Source: CAVVXN01 sp963772585 (GTDB taxonomy: Bacteria; Planctomycetota; PLA2; JAEUHO01). Taken from it: 64,000 nucleotides of DNA. The stretch is taken from NCBI GenBank assembly GCA_963772585.1, contig CAVYXV010000002.1:806001-870000 (forward strand), given 5' to 3'. Shown here one piece after another: positions 51,081 through 61,523 of the stretch. A program made the translations under genes and the position numbers. The notes under the pieces are model-generated. The model did not search any database, was not told where the DNA came from, and worked only from the letters and a program-made list of their open reading frames with translations. Within the stretch, counting starts at the first letter, position 1. Each line of letters starts with the position of its first letter.

Positions 51081-51491
51081 ATGCCGTTTCGATTCGAGCT
51101 CCCCGTCCGGTTCGGCGACTGCGACTTCGCCCGCATCGTCTACTACCCCCGATCCCTCCACTTCTGCCACGTGACGATGGAGGAGTTCTTCCGCCAGGAA
51201 GTCGGCGTGCCCTACCACGTGGCGCTCCAGGAGGAGGACGTGGGCTACCCCACGGTGCGGATCGAGGCCGAGTACCGCCGGCCGATCCCCCTGGGCGAGA
51301 GCCTGCTCATGGAGCTGGCGGTCGAGCGGCTCGGCACGCGCAGCGTGGACCTCGTCTACACCGCCCGCCGCAAGAGCGACGAGGAGATCGCCTTCGTGAT
51401 CCGCGGCCGGGTCGTCTGCACGAGCATGTCCGGCTGGAGGAGCCGCGACATGCCCCCCCACCACCGCGAGGCCTTCGAACGCGCCACGTAG
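51081..51491 (+). CDS. Acyl-CoA thioesterase, 4-hydroxybenzoyl-CoA thioesterase-like hotdog protein
   Basis: 136 residues from ATG at 51081. N-terminal hotdog motif VRFGDCDFARIVYYPRSLHFCHVTMEEFF: the Asp and the YYPR helix cap match the 4HBT family, with the catalytic-type Asp in GDCD. It continues with YPTVRIEAEYRRPIPLGESLLMELAVERLGTRSVDLVY and a C-terminal strand ending ARGRVVCTSM-like. It hydrolyses or channels acyl/aroyl-CoA. Divergent from the ligase gene, so a shared aromatic or fatty acyl-CoA role is plausible. Confidence 0.88.
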   Translation: MPFRFELPVRFGDCDFARIVYYPRSLHFCHVTMEEFFRQEVGVPYHVALQEEDVGYPTVRIEAEYRRPIPLGESLLMELAVERLGTRSVDLVYTARRKSDEEIAFVIRGRVVCTSMSGWRSRDMPPHHREAFERAT

Positions 51492-51988
51492 TCGTACGGC
51501 GTCAGGACAAGAGTCGGCGCTTTCTCACCCGCCCGCCCCCGCCGCCACGGGCACCGTCACCGTGCAACGCCACCCCACGTAGTCGCGGCAGACCTCCGGG
51601 TCGGCGGTCCCCAGCCACGAGTCACGCCGGCCCACCGGGCGAACTCCACGGCGGCGCTCCACATGACGAGTACCACGGGGTGCTTCCCCCCTTCGTCCGG
51701 CCGCTGCGCCGCGGCCAGCGGCCGGCGCCAACGGGCGCCGGCCCTCGGTGGAGAGTCCTCTTCGGCCGGCGGTCCCCCCACAGGCGTCGCCTCGAGTGTG
51801 CGGGGCCCGGGATGCGTCTCGCCCTCGTACCGTTGCCTCGACCCTTCCGACGTACGGCATGTGGAGGTGCGGCGGCGTTCCCACCTCCGGAGGCCCCCGG
51901 CGGCGTCCGGCGTCCTGAAGGGAGCTGCCGGGAGCGGCCATGGAGGAGGACCCTCGCAACGGCATACCCTGGCGCTGGAGGAACCGAC
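51492..51988. other. Long intergenic region with GC hairpin
   Basis: 497 bases without a supportable gene. A perfect 9-pair hairpin (GCCGGCGCC-AACG-GGCGCCGGC, 51721-51742) is the main structure. A minus-strand frame ending near 51525 (ADPEVCRDYVGWRCTVTVPV) looks protein-like for about 35 residues but has no start or partner sequence, and may be a gene remnant. Confidence 0.4.
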
Positions 51989-53950
51989 ATGAGGACGAAC
52001 CTGGTGGTGATCGCCGTGCTGGCGTGGTTGGTCGTGGGCACTGCCGCGGCGCGGGCCGCGCCCGACACGGACACGGACCACGACGGCCTGAGCGACTTCC
52101 AGGAGCGCCACAAGTACTTCACGGACCCGGCGAAGGCGGACTCGGACGGCGACGGCACGCCCGACGGGGCGTGGGACGAGCGCCGGGAGTACAGCTACAC
52201 GATCCGCACCGTGGTGCGCGTGATGCGCCCGGTGGACGAGAGCGCGCTCAGCGACGACTACCAGGACGCCCGCATCCTGGAGGAGACGCCGACGTGGGTG
52301 AAGCTGGAGGTCGTCCACTACCCCTTCAACACCGTCGCCGAGGCCCTTCACGCCGACCCGGATTGGCGCGAACCCACGCGCGCGATGACGGCGTCCCTCG
52401 CGCCGGGGAAGACCTCGAACTGGGACGCGGCGATGCGCGAGTCGATCGTGGAAGGCCTGCGGAAGGTCGGGATCGACCCGGACACCCTCGACGACCGCAC
52501 GCTGGTCGAACGGGCCGTGCCCTGGCTGCTCGACCACGCGAAGACCGACAACGGGCAGTTCACGGCCTTCTTCACCAGCTTCCCGGACGGCAAGCCCGCC
52601 GTCCATCCAGGCTGCGAAGCCGGTGTCGAGGCCTACGACCGCGCCGGACGGAGCATCGAGGGCCAGTGGGCGCACGACCTCTTCGCGAAAGGGATGTTCG
52701 AGAACGGGACGAGGGGGAGTTGCACGTCCACGGCCATCTACCTGAACGCGTGCCTCAGGGCGATCGGAGTCCCCACGCGGATCGTGTTCGGGATCCCCGC
52801 GATCGACCGATCGGATCCGGACGAGGTGGCGATGCTGTCGGGGATCCGACACCCCCGCGTGCGCGAGACGATGGCGTTGGCGCTCACCGCGGACGACTCC
52901 TGGTGCAACCACTCGTACGACGAGGTCTTCGTGGGTGGCCGCTGGCGGCGGCTGAACTACGCGCATCTCGGCCAGAACGCCTACGGTCCGGCCGTCTTCG
53001 GTCTCTGGACCCACGTGCTCACGGTGAACGACTGGTCGGAAGCCGATGTGGCCCCGACGATCGGGCGCCGGCAGGCCAACCACGTCACGGACGACGTCTT
53101 CGGCCACGAGAACCCCTACTCGACGGTGGAGATGTCGGACCGCTTCGGCGTCCACGCGGCGCCGGAGCGCATCGGTCGTGGTGCGGACATCTGGCGGATC
53201 CTGACCATCGACCGGGCGCTGTGGACGGGCTCGCCCGGAGTTCCAGCGCGGATCGATGCCTCCCTCAGCGTCCCGGACGGACCCGGCTACGCCCTGCTCC
53301 ACGTGAAGGAGAATCGGCCCGGAGGCGGCCTCGGACAATACGCGCCCTTCTGGCGCGGGGTGGATCGGAGGTTCCTCTTGAGGGCGGCGGACCACGACGA
53401 CCTCCGCGCGGAGGCGACACACGGCTACTGGGCCGGCGGCTGGTTCTTCCTCGAAGTCCCGCCCGCGTCGTTCGCCGCGATGCCCGAGGGGGTGCCTTTT
53501 TCGCTGGTGCCCGCGATCGCCGGCGGCGACATGCACTGGGCCGTCGCGGAGGGCGTCCGTCTCGCGCGCACGGCCGACATGCCGCTACGAACCCGCGCCC
53601 CGGACAGCCGCACGCTCGCCGCCCTCCTCTGGACCGACTCCGCCGGGGGACGGCGGCTACTCGGCGAGGAGACTCCCGCTCCACTCGGGGTCCTCGCGCG
53701 GGTGGAGGGCTACGACGGCGACTGGAAGGCTCTCACGTCGTACCAGCGCTCGGGCGAGAGTGGCTTCGAGCTGGTTGCCGAGGGAAGTCCGCCACTCCCG
53801 GCGAGAATGAGGACGGGTGGAATCACCATCGGCTCGGAGGCGTGGGTCCTCCTCGACGTCGTGCGGGGTGCGCCGCGACCAGGCGTCTCCTATCGCCTCC
53901 GTTCGCCGGACGAACGCTGGAAGGTCGAGGGCGCGCTCCCACCGCGGTAG
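51989..53950 (+). CDS. Secreted transglutaminase-like protein with N-terminal calcium motifs
   Basis: 653 residues from ATG at 51989 with GGAGGA upstream. The signal peptide (NLVVIAVLAWLVVGTAAARA) is followed by TSP3-like Ca-binding loops (DTDTDHDGLSDFQER, DSDGDGTPDG). A transglutaminase-like core shows the catalytic Cys in GTRGSCTSTAIYLNACLRAIGVPTRIVFGIP, the His in WCNHSYDEVFVGGRWRRLNYAHLG and the following Asp/Asn. The C-terminal 250 residues are beta-rich without a named family. Such enzymes act outside the cytoplasm as peptidases or cross-linkers; the substrate is unknown. The DxDxDG motifs recall the TSP3 protein at 35.4 kb. Confidence 0.82.
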   Translation: MRTNLVVIAVLAWLVVGTAAARAAPDTDTDHDGLSDFQERHKYFTDPAKADSDGDGTPDGAWDERREYSYTIRTVVRVMRPVDESALSDDYQDARILEETPTWVKLEVVHYPFNTVAEALHADPDWREPTRAMTASLAPGKTSNWDAAMRESIVEGLRKVGIDPDTLDDRTLVERAVPWLLDHAKTDNGQFTAFFTSFPDGKPAVHPGCEAGVEAYDRAGRSIEGQWAHDLFAKGMFENGTRGSCTSTAIYLNACLRAIGVPTRIVFGIPAIDRSDPDEVAMLSGIRHPRVRETMALALTADDSWCNHSYDEVFVGGRWRRLNYAHLGQNAYGPAVFGLWTHVLTVNDWSEADVAPTIGRRQANHVTDDVFGHENPYSTVEMSDRFGVHAAPERIGRGADIWRILTIDRALWTGSPGVPARIDASLSVPDGPGYALLHVKENRPGGGLGQYAPFWRGVDRRFLLRAADHDDLRAEATHGYWAGGWFFLEVPPASFAAMPEGVPFSLVPAIAGGDMHWAVAEGVRLARTADMPLRTRAPDSRTLAALLWTDSAGGRRLLGEETPAPLGVLARVEGYDGDWKALTSYQRSGESGFELVAEGSPPLPARMRTGGITIGSEAWVLLDVVRGAPRPGVSYRLRSPDERWKVEGALPPR

Positions 53951-53986
53951 CGGCGAGCGCGCCGAATCCGCGAATCTCGAACACAA

Positions 53987-54760
53987 TTACCGGGCTCCGT
54001 ACCGGGCGCGTTCGACGAGGTGGGCGCGGAGGCGGTCGGGGAGGAGGCGGCCCAGGCGGACCAGCCAGACCATCCGGCGGGGGAAGTCGCAGCGCTTCTG
54101 GCGGCGGCGGATCGCGCGGTCGATCCGCCGGGCGGCGCGGTCGGCGTCCATCAGGAAGGGCATCGGGTGGTCGGCATCGGCGACGATCTCGGTGTCCACG
54201 AAACCCGGGTGGACGATCGTGGTCGTGACACCCCGCTTGCGCCAGTCGAGGCGGAGGCTCTCGACGAGGCGCGTCAGCCAGGCCTTCGACGCGGCGTACC
54301 CCGCCTCGCCGGGAAGCGCGATCCAGCCGGCGACGGACGAGACGGCGACGACGTGCCCGCGCCCCCGCTCCAGCATTCCGGGGACGACGGCGTGCATCGC
54401 GAAGAACGCCCCCAGGGCGTTCGTGCGGATCTCCGCTTCGAGGTCTCCGGGATCGAGCGCGACGGAGTCGGTGTGACGGCTGATTCCGGCGTTCGCGACG
54501 AGCAGGTCGATCGGGCCGAGCGCCGCTTCGGCCGCGTGGACGCCCGCCCTCACGCTCGTGAGGTCGCCCACGTCCACGCGAACGGCAAGGGCCCTCCCCC
54601 CGTCGCCCTCGATGCCACGGGCCATCGCCTCGAGCCGGTCCGTCCGCCGGGCCGCCAACGCGACGGCGACGCCGCGGCGGGCGAGGACCCGCGCCAGGGC
54701 CGCGCCGATGCCGCTCGACGCGCCGGTCACGAAGGCGACTCGATCGCCGTCGCTCGTCAC
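53987..54760 (-). CDS. SDR-family oxidoreductase (leucine-degradation operon)
   Basis: 257 residues from GTG at 54760; overlaps the HMG-CoA lyase stop (GTGA). Classical SDR: VAFVTGASSGIGAALARVLARRG (TGxxxGIG), LVANAGIS (NAG), VSSVAGWIALPGEAGYAASKAW (catalytic Ser and YxxxK), HPGFVDTEI. NAD(P)-dependent alcohol/ketone oxidoreductase in the cytoplasm. As last gene of the operon it may act on a branched acyl intermediate or be an accessory dehydrogenase. Confidence 0.85.
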   Translation of the reverse strand: MTSDGDRVAFVTGASSGIGAALARVLARRGVAVALAARRTDRLEAMARGIEGDGGRALAVRVDVGDLTSVRAGVHAAEAALGPIDLLVANAGISRHTDSVALDPGDLEAEIRTNALGAFFAMHAVVPGMLERGRGHVVAVSSVAGWIALPGEAGYAASKAWLTRLVESLRLDWRKRGVTTTIVHPGFVDTEIVADADHPMPFLMDADRAARRIDRAIRRRQKRCDFPRRMVWLVRLGRLLPDRLRAHLVERARYGAR

Positions 54761-55689
54761 GTCGGGTCCGGCTCCTCGGGCGGCCACTGCGGCGCCGAGG
54801 CGACGCGACTCGCGAGCGGGTGGCCAAGGTACGGGGCGACGATCCCGGACGCCTCCCGCTGCTTCCCCTCCCGGATCCCGTGCTCGATCCCCCAGCGGTC
54901 GAAGAGGTAGAGCGCGTCCTCCGTCGCCAGGTTGCCCGCGGCCTTCGGCGCGAACGGGCACCCCCCCACGCCGCCGCTGCTGGCGTCGTAGGCGGCGACG
55001 CCGTGGCGAAGGCCCTCCACGATGTTCGCGACCGCCGTCCCGCGGGTGTCGTGGAAGTGGAGCACGATCCTCTCGATCGGGACGGCGGCGAGGAGCACGT
55101 CCAGGAGCCGCGTGACGTCGATCGGGGTCGCGGCGCCGATCGTGTCGCCGATCGAGACCTCGTCGCAGCCCAGGTCGAGCAGGCGCCGGGAGACGTCCAC
55201 CACGGCGGACGGTGCGATCTTGCCCTCGTACGGGCAGACGAAGGCCGTGCTCACGTAGCCCCGGAGCGTCAGCCCGGCCTCCTTGGCGCCCTTCGCGACG
55301 GGACGGAAGCGCTCGAGCGACCCTTCGATCGACGTGTTCACGTTCCGCTGGTTGAAGGTCTCGGACGCCGCGGTGAAGACCGCGACCTTCCCGACGGTGC
55401 CGACCGCGAGCGCGCGTTCGAGCCCCCGCTGGTTCGGGACGAGCGCGCCGAACGTGACGCCGTCGGGCGGCGGCCCGAGCATCGCGAACAGGCTCTCCGC
55501 GTCGGCGAGCTGCGGGACGACGTCGGGCCGGACGAAGGAGGAGACCTCGATGTCCCGGTGGCCGGCCGCGAGCAGCGCCCGCACGAACGCGGCCTTCACC
55601 TCGGTGGGGATCACGCCGGCCTCGTTCTGCAGGCCGTCGCGCGGTCCGACCTCCGTCAGGCGGACCCGGCGGGGCACGTTCCGATTCAC
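54757..55689 (-). CDS. mvaB: Hydroxymethylglutaryl-CoA lyase
   Basis: 310 residues from GTG at 55689. Cleaves HMG-CoA to acetoacetate and acetyl-CoA, the last step of leucine degradation. DRE-TIM barrel motifs: VRLTEVGPRDGLQNE (metal Asp, catalytic Arg), EVSSFVRPDVVPQLADAE, SIGDTIGAATP, LHFHDTRGTAVANI (metal His) and the catalytic-Cys loop GGCPFAPKAAGNLATED. Overlaps both neighbours by four bases, giving translational coupling within the operon. Confidence 0.94.
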   Translation of the reverse strand: MNRNVPRRVRLTEVGPRDGLQNEAGVIPTEVKAAFVRALLAAGHRDIEVSSFVRPDVVPQLADAESLFAMLGPPPDGVTFGALVPNQRGLERALAVGTVGKVAVFTAASETFNQRNVNTSIEGSLERFRPVAKGAKEAGLTLRGYVSTAFVCPYEGKIAPSAVVDVSRRLLDLGCDEVSIGDTIGAATPIDVTRLLDVLLAAVPIERIVLHFHDTRGTAVANIVEGLRHGVAAYDASSGGVGGCPFAPKAAGNLATEDALYLFDRWGIEHGIREGKQREASGIVAPYLGHPLASRVASAPQWPPEEPDPT

Positions 55690-56200
55690 GCCTCCGGCTC
55701 CTCGAACGTGACGACCGGGGCGTCGATCGGGAGCTTGTCGCCCGGGGCCGCGTGGATCTCGGCGACCTTGGCCGCGCGCTGGGCGCGAACCGCGTACTCC
55801 ATCTTCATCGCCTCCACGACGAAGAGGACGTCCCCCTCGGCCACCTCCTGGCCCACTTCCACGCCGACGTCGACGACGACCCCCGTCATGGGGCTGGTGG
55901 CGTGGCGCACCTGGCGTCCGGGGCCGGCCTGCCGCGGTCCGGCGTCGGTCTTGAGCTCGTAGGTCCTCCCCGCGAGCGCGATCCAGAGCGTGGTGCCCTG
56001 GCGGGCGAGGACCGCGCGGTGGAGGCGGCCGCTCGAACGCACGATCACCGCGTCCGGAGCCGTGCGGCGCACGCGGGCCTCGACCTTCTCCGCCGTCCCT
56101 CCCCGGTTCAGGACGCCGACGAGGCGGTCGTCCTCGAGATGCAGCTGGGCGGTGACGGAGGTCTTCCCCGCGCGCCAGGTCCTCTGGAGGTCGCCACCAC

Positions 56201-56204
<4 letters not shown>
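55686..56204 (-). CDS. Biotin carboxyl carrier protein of an acyl-CoA carboxylase
   Basis: 172 residues from GTG at 56204. The C-terminal biotinyl domain carries EAMKME (biotinylated Lys) with SPMTGVVVDVGVEVGQEVAEGDVLFV before it. The N-terminal 95 residues (VTAQLHLEDDRLVGVLNRGGTAEKVEARV) resemble the BT-type bridging domain of carboxylase alpha chains. In most methylcrotonyl-CoA carboxylases this region is fused to biotin carboxylase; here it is a separate gene overlapping it by four bases. Confidence 0.9.
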
Positions 56205-57726
<1,522 letters not shown>

Positions 57727-57730
<4 letters not shown>

Positions 57731-58506
57731 GACTGCCACCCCGGGCGGCGCCGCTCGAGGAAGGCCCGGGTGCCCTCCCGGCCGTCGTCGCTGGCGCGCG
57801 CGTCGGCGATGGCCGCCCTCGCGATCCGCGCCTCCTCCTCGCGGGAGGGGGCCCCGGCGAGGGCCCGGATGAGGGCTTTCGCCCGCCGCGCGGCGTCGGG
57901 CGAGGCGAGCTTCAGCCCCGCGAGCACCTCCTCCACGCGGGCGTCCAGGGCGTCTTCCTCGACCACGTGGTCCACGAGTCCGATGCCCCGCGCCTCCTCG
58001 GCGTCCAGGATCTCGCCCGTCACGAAGAGCCGGCGGGCGCGGCCCGGGCCGATCCGCCGAGCGACGTAGGGACTCACGACACCCGGCACGAGCCCCAGCC
58101 GCACCTCGGGGCAGCCGAACTTCGTTCCGTGCGCCGCGACGACGACGTCGCAGACCGCCACGAGCCCCGTTCCGCCGCCGAGTGCCGCGCCCTGGACGCG
58201 GGCCACGACGGGACACGGACACGTGTCGATCGCCTCGTACGCCCGCTGGAAGGCGGCGGCGTCGGCGAGATTCTCATCGGGCGTGTAGTCGGCGACGCGC
58301 CGCATCCACGCGAGATCGCCGCCGGCGCAGAAGACTCTTCCCTCGCCGGCGAGCACGACCGCCCTCATGCTCGGGCGCCCGGCCAGATCGAGGAACGCGC
58401 GTTCGAGTTCGGCCGCGGTCGCGTCATCGAACGCGTTGCGCTTCTCGGGCCGCCGCAGGGTGACCCGGGCGACGTCCTCCTCGATGCGAACCCCGACGTC
58501 GGACAT
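57727..58506 (-). CDS. liuC: Enoyl-CoA hydratase/isomerase, probable methylglutaconyl-CoA hydratase
   Basis: 259 residues from ATG at 58506, two bases after the carboxyltransferase stop. Crotonase fold: VTLRRPEKRNAFDDATAAELERAF, VVLAGEGRVFCAGGDLAWMRR (oxyanion hole), VQGAALGGGTGLVAVCDVVVAAHGTKFGCPEVRLGLVPGVVSPYV with the catalytic-region Glu, then GEILDAEEARGIGLVDHVV. The position between methylcrotonyl-CoA carboxylase subunits and HMG-CoA lyase makes 3-methylglutaconyl-CoA hydration the likely reaction. Confidence 0.9.
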
Positions 58507-58508
58507 GC

Positions 58509-60134
58509 TCACATCCGGTAGACGGGCGCGCCGTGCGGCCGCTCCCTGGGCGCTCCGAGCCCCGCGGCGATGGCGAGGCCGAGCACGTCGCGCGTCTGCT
58601 GCGGCTCGATCACGCCGTCGTCCCAGAGCCGGGCGCTGCCGAAATAGGGGTGCCCTTCGCGCTCGTATTTCTCCCGAATGGGGTCGAGGAGGGCGGTCTC
58701 CTCCTCGGGCGTCAGGGTCGGCTTCTGCTCGTAGGCGAGCTGCTGGCGCTTCACGGTGAGAAGGGTCTGCGCGGCCTGTTCCCCCCCCATCACGCTGATC
58801 CGGGCGTTCGGCCAGGTGAAGAGGAGGCGCGCGTCGTAGGCGCGCCCGCACATGCCGTAGTTCCCGGCGCCGAACGACGACCCGATGATCACCGTGTACT
58901 TCGGCGTGGGCACCGTGGCCACCGCCTGCACCATCTTCGCGCCGTCCCGGGCGATCCCCCGGTTCTCGGCGTCGCGGCCGACCATGAAGCCGGTCACGTT
59001 CTGGAGGAAGACGAGCGGGATCCCCCGCTGCCCGCAGAGCTCGACGAAGTGCGCGCCCTTGCGGGCCGACTCGGAGAACAGGACGCCGTTGTTGGCGACG
59101 ATCCCCACGGGGTAGCCGTGGACGTGGGCGAACCCGCAGACCAGCGTCGTCCCGTAGCGGGCCTTGAACTCCTGGAAGCGGCTCCCGTCCACGATCCGCG
59201 CGACCACCTCGCGGACGTCGTAGGGGATCCGGACGTCCGCGGGGAGGATGCCGAGGATCTCCTCCGGGTCGTAGAGGGGCGGCTCGGGTTCCTTGCGGTC
59301 GAGCGTGTGGGGCGGCCGGCGGTTCAGCGACTCGCAGATCGACCGCAGGAGCTGGATCGCGTGCGCGTCGTCGTCGGCGTAGTGGTCGGCGACGCCGCTG
59401 ATCCGGGTGTGGACGTCGGCGCCGCCGAGGTCCTCGGCCGTGACCTCCTCGCCGGTCGCGGCCCTCACGAGGGGGGGACCCGCGAGGAAGATCGTGCCCG
59501 TCCCCTTCACGATCACCGCCTCGTCGCTCATCGCGGGGACGTAGGCGCCGCCGGCGGTACACGAGCCCATGACGGCGGCGAGTTGGGGCACGCCCATCGC
59601 GGAGAGCACCGCCTGGTTGCGGAAGATGCGGCCGAAGTGGTCGCGGTCGGGGAAGACGTCGGCCTGGAGCGGAAGAAACGCGCCGCCGGAGTCCACGAGG
59701 TAGACGCAGGGGAGGCGGTTCTCGATCGCCACCTCCTGCGCCCGGACGTGTTTCTTGACGGTCAGGGGATGGTAGCTACCGCCCTTCACCGTCGCGTCGT
59801 TGGCGACGATCATCACCTCGCGACCGTGGAGGAGGCCGATCCCCGTGACGATGCCGGCGGCGGGCACCGGTGACGTGTAGACCTCGTACGCGGCCAGCGG
59901 AGAGAGCTCGAGGAACGGGCTCCCCGGATCGAGGAGGCGGTCGATCCGCTCGCGCGCGAGGAGCTTCCCGCGGCCGTGGTGCTTGGCCCGGGCCTTCTCG
60001 CTGCCGCCGAGGCGCACCGTCTGCAGGAGGTCGCGCAGCCCTCCGACCTCCTCCCGGTGCTTCGCGAGATTCTCGCGAAAGGCCGCGGACGAAGGATCGA
60101 CTTGGGTCGGCAGGACGTCCATCGGGCGGAGCAT
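58509..60134 (-). CDS. liuB: Methylcrotonyl-CoA carboxylase carboxyltransferase (beta) subunit
   Basis: 541 residues from ATG at 60134 (ATG at 60122 also possible). Transfers CO2 from biotin to methylcrotonyl-CoA. Length and motifs match MccB: RERIDRLLDPGSPFLELSPLAAYEVY, GGSYHPLTVKKHVRAQEVA, YLVDSGGAFLPLQADVFPDRDHFGRIF, SCTAGGAYVPAMSDEAVIVK, and FLQNVTGFMVGRDAENRGIARDGAKMVQAVAT. The two oxyanion-hole Gly-rich loops are intact. It is the first gene of the operon liuB-liuC-biotin carboxylase-carrier-HMG-CoA lyase-SDR. No isovaleryl-CoA dehydrogenase is next to it. Confidence 0.94.
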   Translation of the reverse strand: MLRPMDVLPTQVDPSSAAFRENLAKHREEVGGLRDLLQTVRLGGSEKARAKHHGRGKLLARERIDRLLDPGSPFLELSPLAAYEVYTSPVPAAGIVTGIGLLHGREVMIVANDATVKGGSYHPLTVKKHVRAQEVAIENRLPCVYLVDSGGAFLPLQADVFPDRDHFGRIFRNQAVLSAMGVPQLAAVMGSCTAGGAYVPAMSDEAVIVKGTGTIFLAGPPLVRAATGEEVTAEDLGGADVHTRISGVADHYADDDAHAIQLLRSICESLNRRPPHTLDRKEPEPPLYDPEEILGILPADVRIPYDVREVVARIVDGSRFQEFKARYGTTLVCGFAHVHGYPVGIVANNGVLFSESARKGAHFVELCGQRGIPLVFLQNVTGFMVGRDAENRGIARDGAKMVQAVATVPTPKYTVIIGSSFGAGNYGMCGRAYDARLLFTWPNARISVMGGEQAAQTLLTVKRQQLAYEQKPTLTPEEETALLDPIREKYEREGHPYFGSARLWDDGVIEPQQTRDVLGLAIAAGLGAPRERPHGAPVYRM

Positions 60135-60254
60135 CGTACCCCCGCCGCCGGATGGACTGGCGACATCCGATCATCGAGCGGCGATGGCCCTTACGGGAGC
60201 CTTCGCCAAGAAAGAGGAGGGGCCGCCGGCCGGACCCTGGGGCCGGCCCGTCGT

Positions 60255-60533
60255 TCAATCGACGGTGACGACCTGCTCGACCTCCGGGACGTGCTCCTTC
60301 AGTGCGCGTTCGATGCCCATCTTGAGCGTCATCGTGCTGCTGGGGCACGACGTACATGCGCCCTGGAGCCGCAGGCTGACGGTGCCGCTCTCGTAGGAGA
60401 TGTACTCGAGGTCGCCGCCGTCCCGCTGGAGGAACGGTCGGATCTGCTCGAGGAGGGACCGGATGCGGTCCTCGGGCCTCTCCGGCGTGTCGGGTGCGGT
60501 GTCGGGCGGGGTGGGCGAGGTGCTCTCGGCCAT
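60255..60533 (-). CDS. NifU-type C-terminal domain Fe-S scaffold protein
   Basis: 92 residues from ATG at 60533. A Pro/Thr-rich N-terminal 20 residues precede the NifU_C domain: RIRSLLEQIRPFLQRDGGDLEYISYESGTVSLRLQGACTSCPSSTMTLKMGIERALKEHVPEVEQV. The C-x-x-C (CTSC) that holds the cluster is present. Acts as Fe-S scaffold or carrier in the cytoplasm, like NfuA/Nfu1. It is divergently oriented to the SDR gene at 60603. Confidence 0.93.
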   Translation of the reverse strand: MAESTSPTPPDTAPDTPERPEDRIRSLLEQIRPFLQRDGGDLEYISYESGTVSLRLQGACTSCPSSTMTLKMGIERALKEHVPEVEQVVTVD

Positions 60534-60602
60534 GGCTGCCTCCGGGACGCCATTATGCCCCATCGGCGCGGACGCCGGGCGATGTGCCGTACCCTGTCCG
60601 GC

Positions 60603-61349
60603 ATGGCGGAGGACGCGAAGCGAATCGCCCTGGTGACGGGAGGCGGCGGAGGCGTCGGCCTCGCCACGGCCCGCGCCCTGGACCGGGAGGGCCATCGGGT
60701 CGCCCTGCTCGGCCGCCGTCGGGAGGCCCTGGAACGCTCGCGGCGGGCCTTGGAATTCGAGACGATGGCCCTCGTCGCCGACGTGGCCGACCGCGAGGCC
60801 GTCGAGGAGGGGCTCGCGACGCTCCGGGCGGCGTGGGGAGCGCCGACGGTGGTCGTCGGGGCGGCGGGGATCGCCGAGTCGTCGCCGCTGCTTCCGCCGG
60901 ACGACGCCCTGTGGGAGCGCACCCTGCGGACGAACGCGACGGGCGCGTGGGTCGTCGCGACGGCATGCCTTCCGGGCATGCGGGAGGCGGGCGGCGGCGT
61001 GATCGTCCACGTGGCGAGTACGGCGGCGCTGCGCGGGTACCGCTACGTCGCCGCGTACGTGGCGAGCAAGCACGCGCTGCTGGGCCTCACCCTGGCGTTG
61101 GCCGAGGATCTCCGCGACGATCCCATCCGGGTCCACGCCCTGTGCCCCGGCTTCCTGGACACGCCGATGACGGAGCGCACCGTGGCGCGAATCCAGGAGA
61201 CGACCGGTCTGGGGCACGAGGAGGCGCGCGGCCGTCTCGCGTCGATGAACGCCTGCGGGCGACTCCTCCGGCCCGAGGAGGTGGCGCGAGCGATCCTCGA
61301 CATCGTCGGCGGACGCGTGCCGAACAAGACCGTGATCTCCCTCGAGTGA
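60603..61349 (+). CDS. SDR-family oxidoreductase
   Basis: 248 residues from ATG at 60603. TGGGGGVG cofactor loop (IALVTGGGGGVGLATARALD), VVGAAGIAESSPLL (NAG replaced by AAG), VASTAALRGYRYVAAYVASKHAL (catalytic Ser and YxxxK), LCPGFLDTPMTERTV. NAD(P)-dependent, like 3-hydroxyacyl-CoA or 3-ketoacyl-ACP reductases and dehydrogenases. The thiolase-like gene 174 bases downstream hints at beta-oxidation-type substrates. Confidence 0.87.
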   Translation: MAEDAKRIALVTGGGGGVGLATARALDREGHRVALLGRRREALERSRRALEFETMALVADVADREAVEEGLATLRAAWGAPTVVVGAAGIAESSPLLPPDDALWERTLRTNATGAWVVATACLPGMREAGGGVIVHVASTAALRGYRYVAAYVASKHALLGLTLALAEDLRDDPIRVHALCPGFLDTPMTERTVARIQETTGLGHEEARGRLASMNACGRLLRPEEVARAILDIVGGRVPNKTVISLE

Positions 61350-61523
61350 GGAACCGGCGGGGATAGCGGGGACCGTTAGCCCCCTACCGGTCGCCAGCGG
61401 TGGGTGTCCAACTGGTACCGGAAGGCAGGACGTGCCATCCTCCGCATGGCAGCGGGTCGGGGCGGGACATCCGGCTCCCGGCCGGTTGCCGGACCGCGCC
61501 GTCGCGCGGGGGAGGGAGTCAGC

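Noticed and set aside
51525..51700. Minus-strand protein-like tail near 51.5 kb
   Set aside because: About 35 plausible residues only, with no start, ribosome site or upstream continuation; noted as a possible remnant, not a gene.
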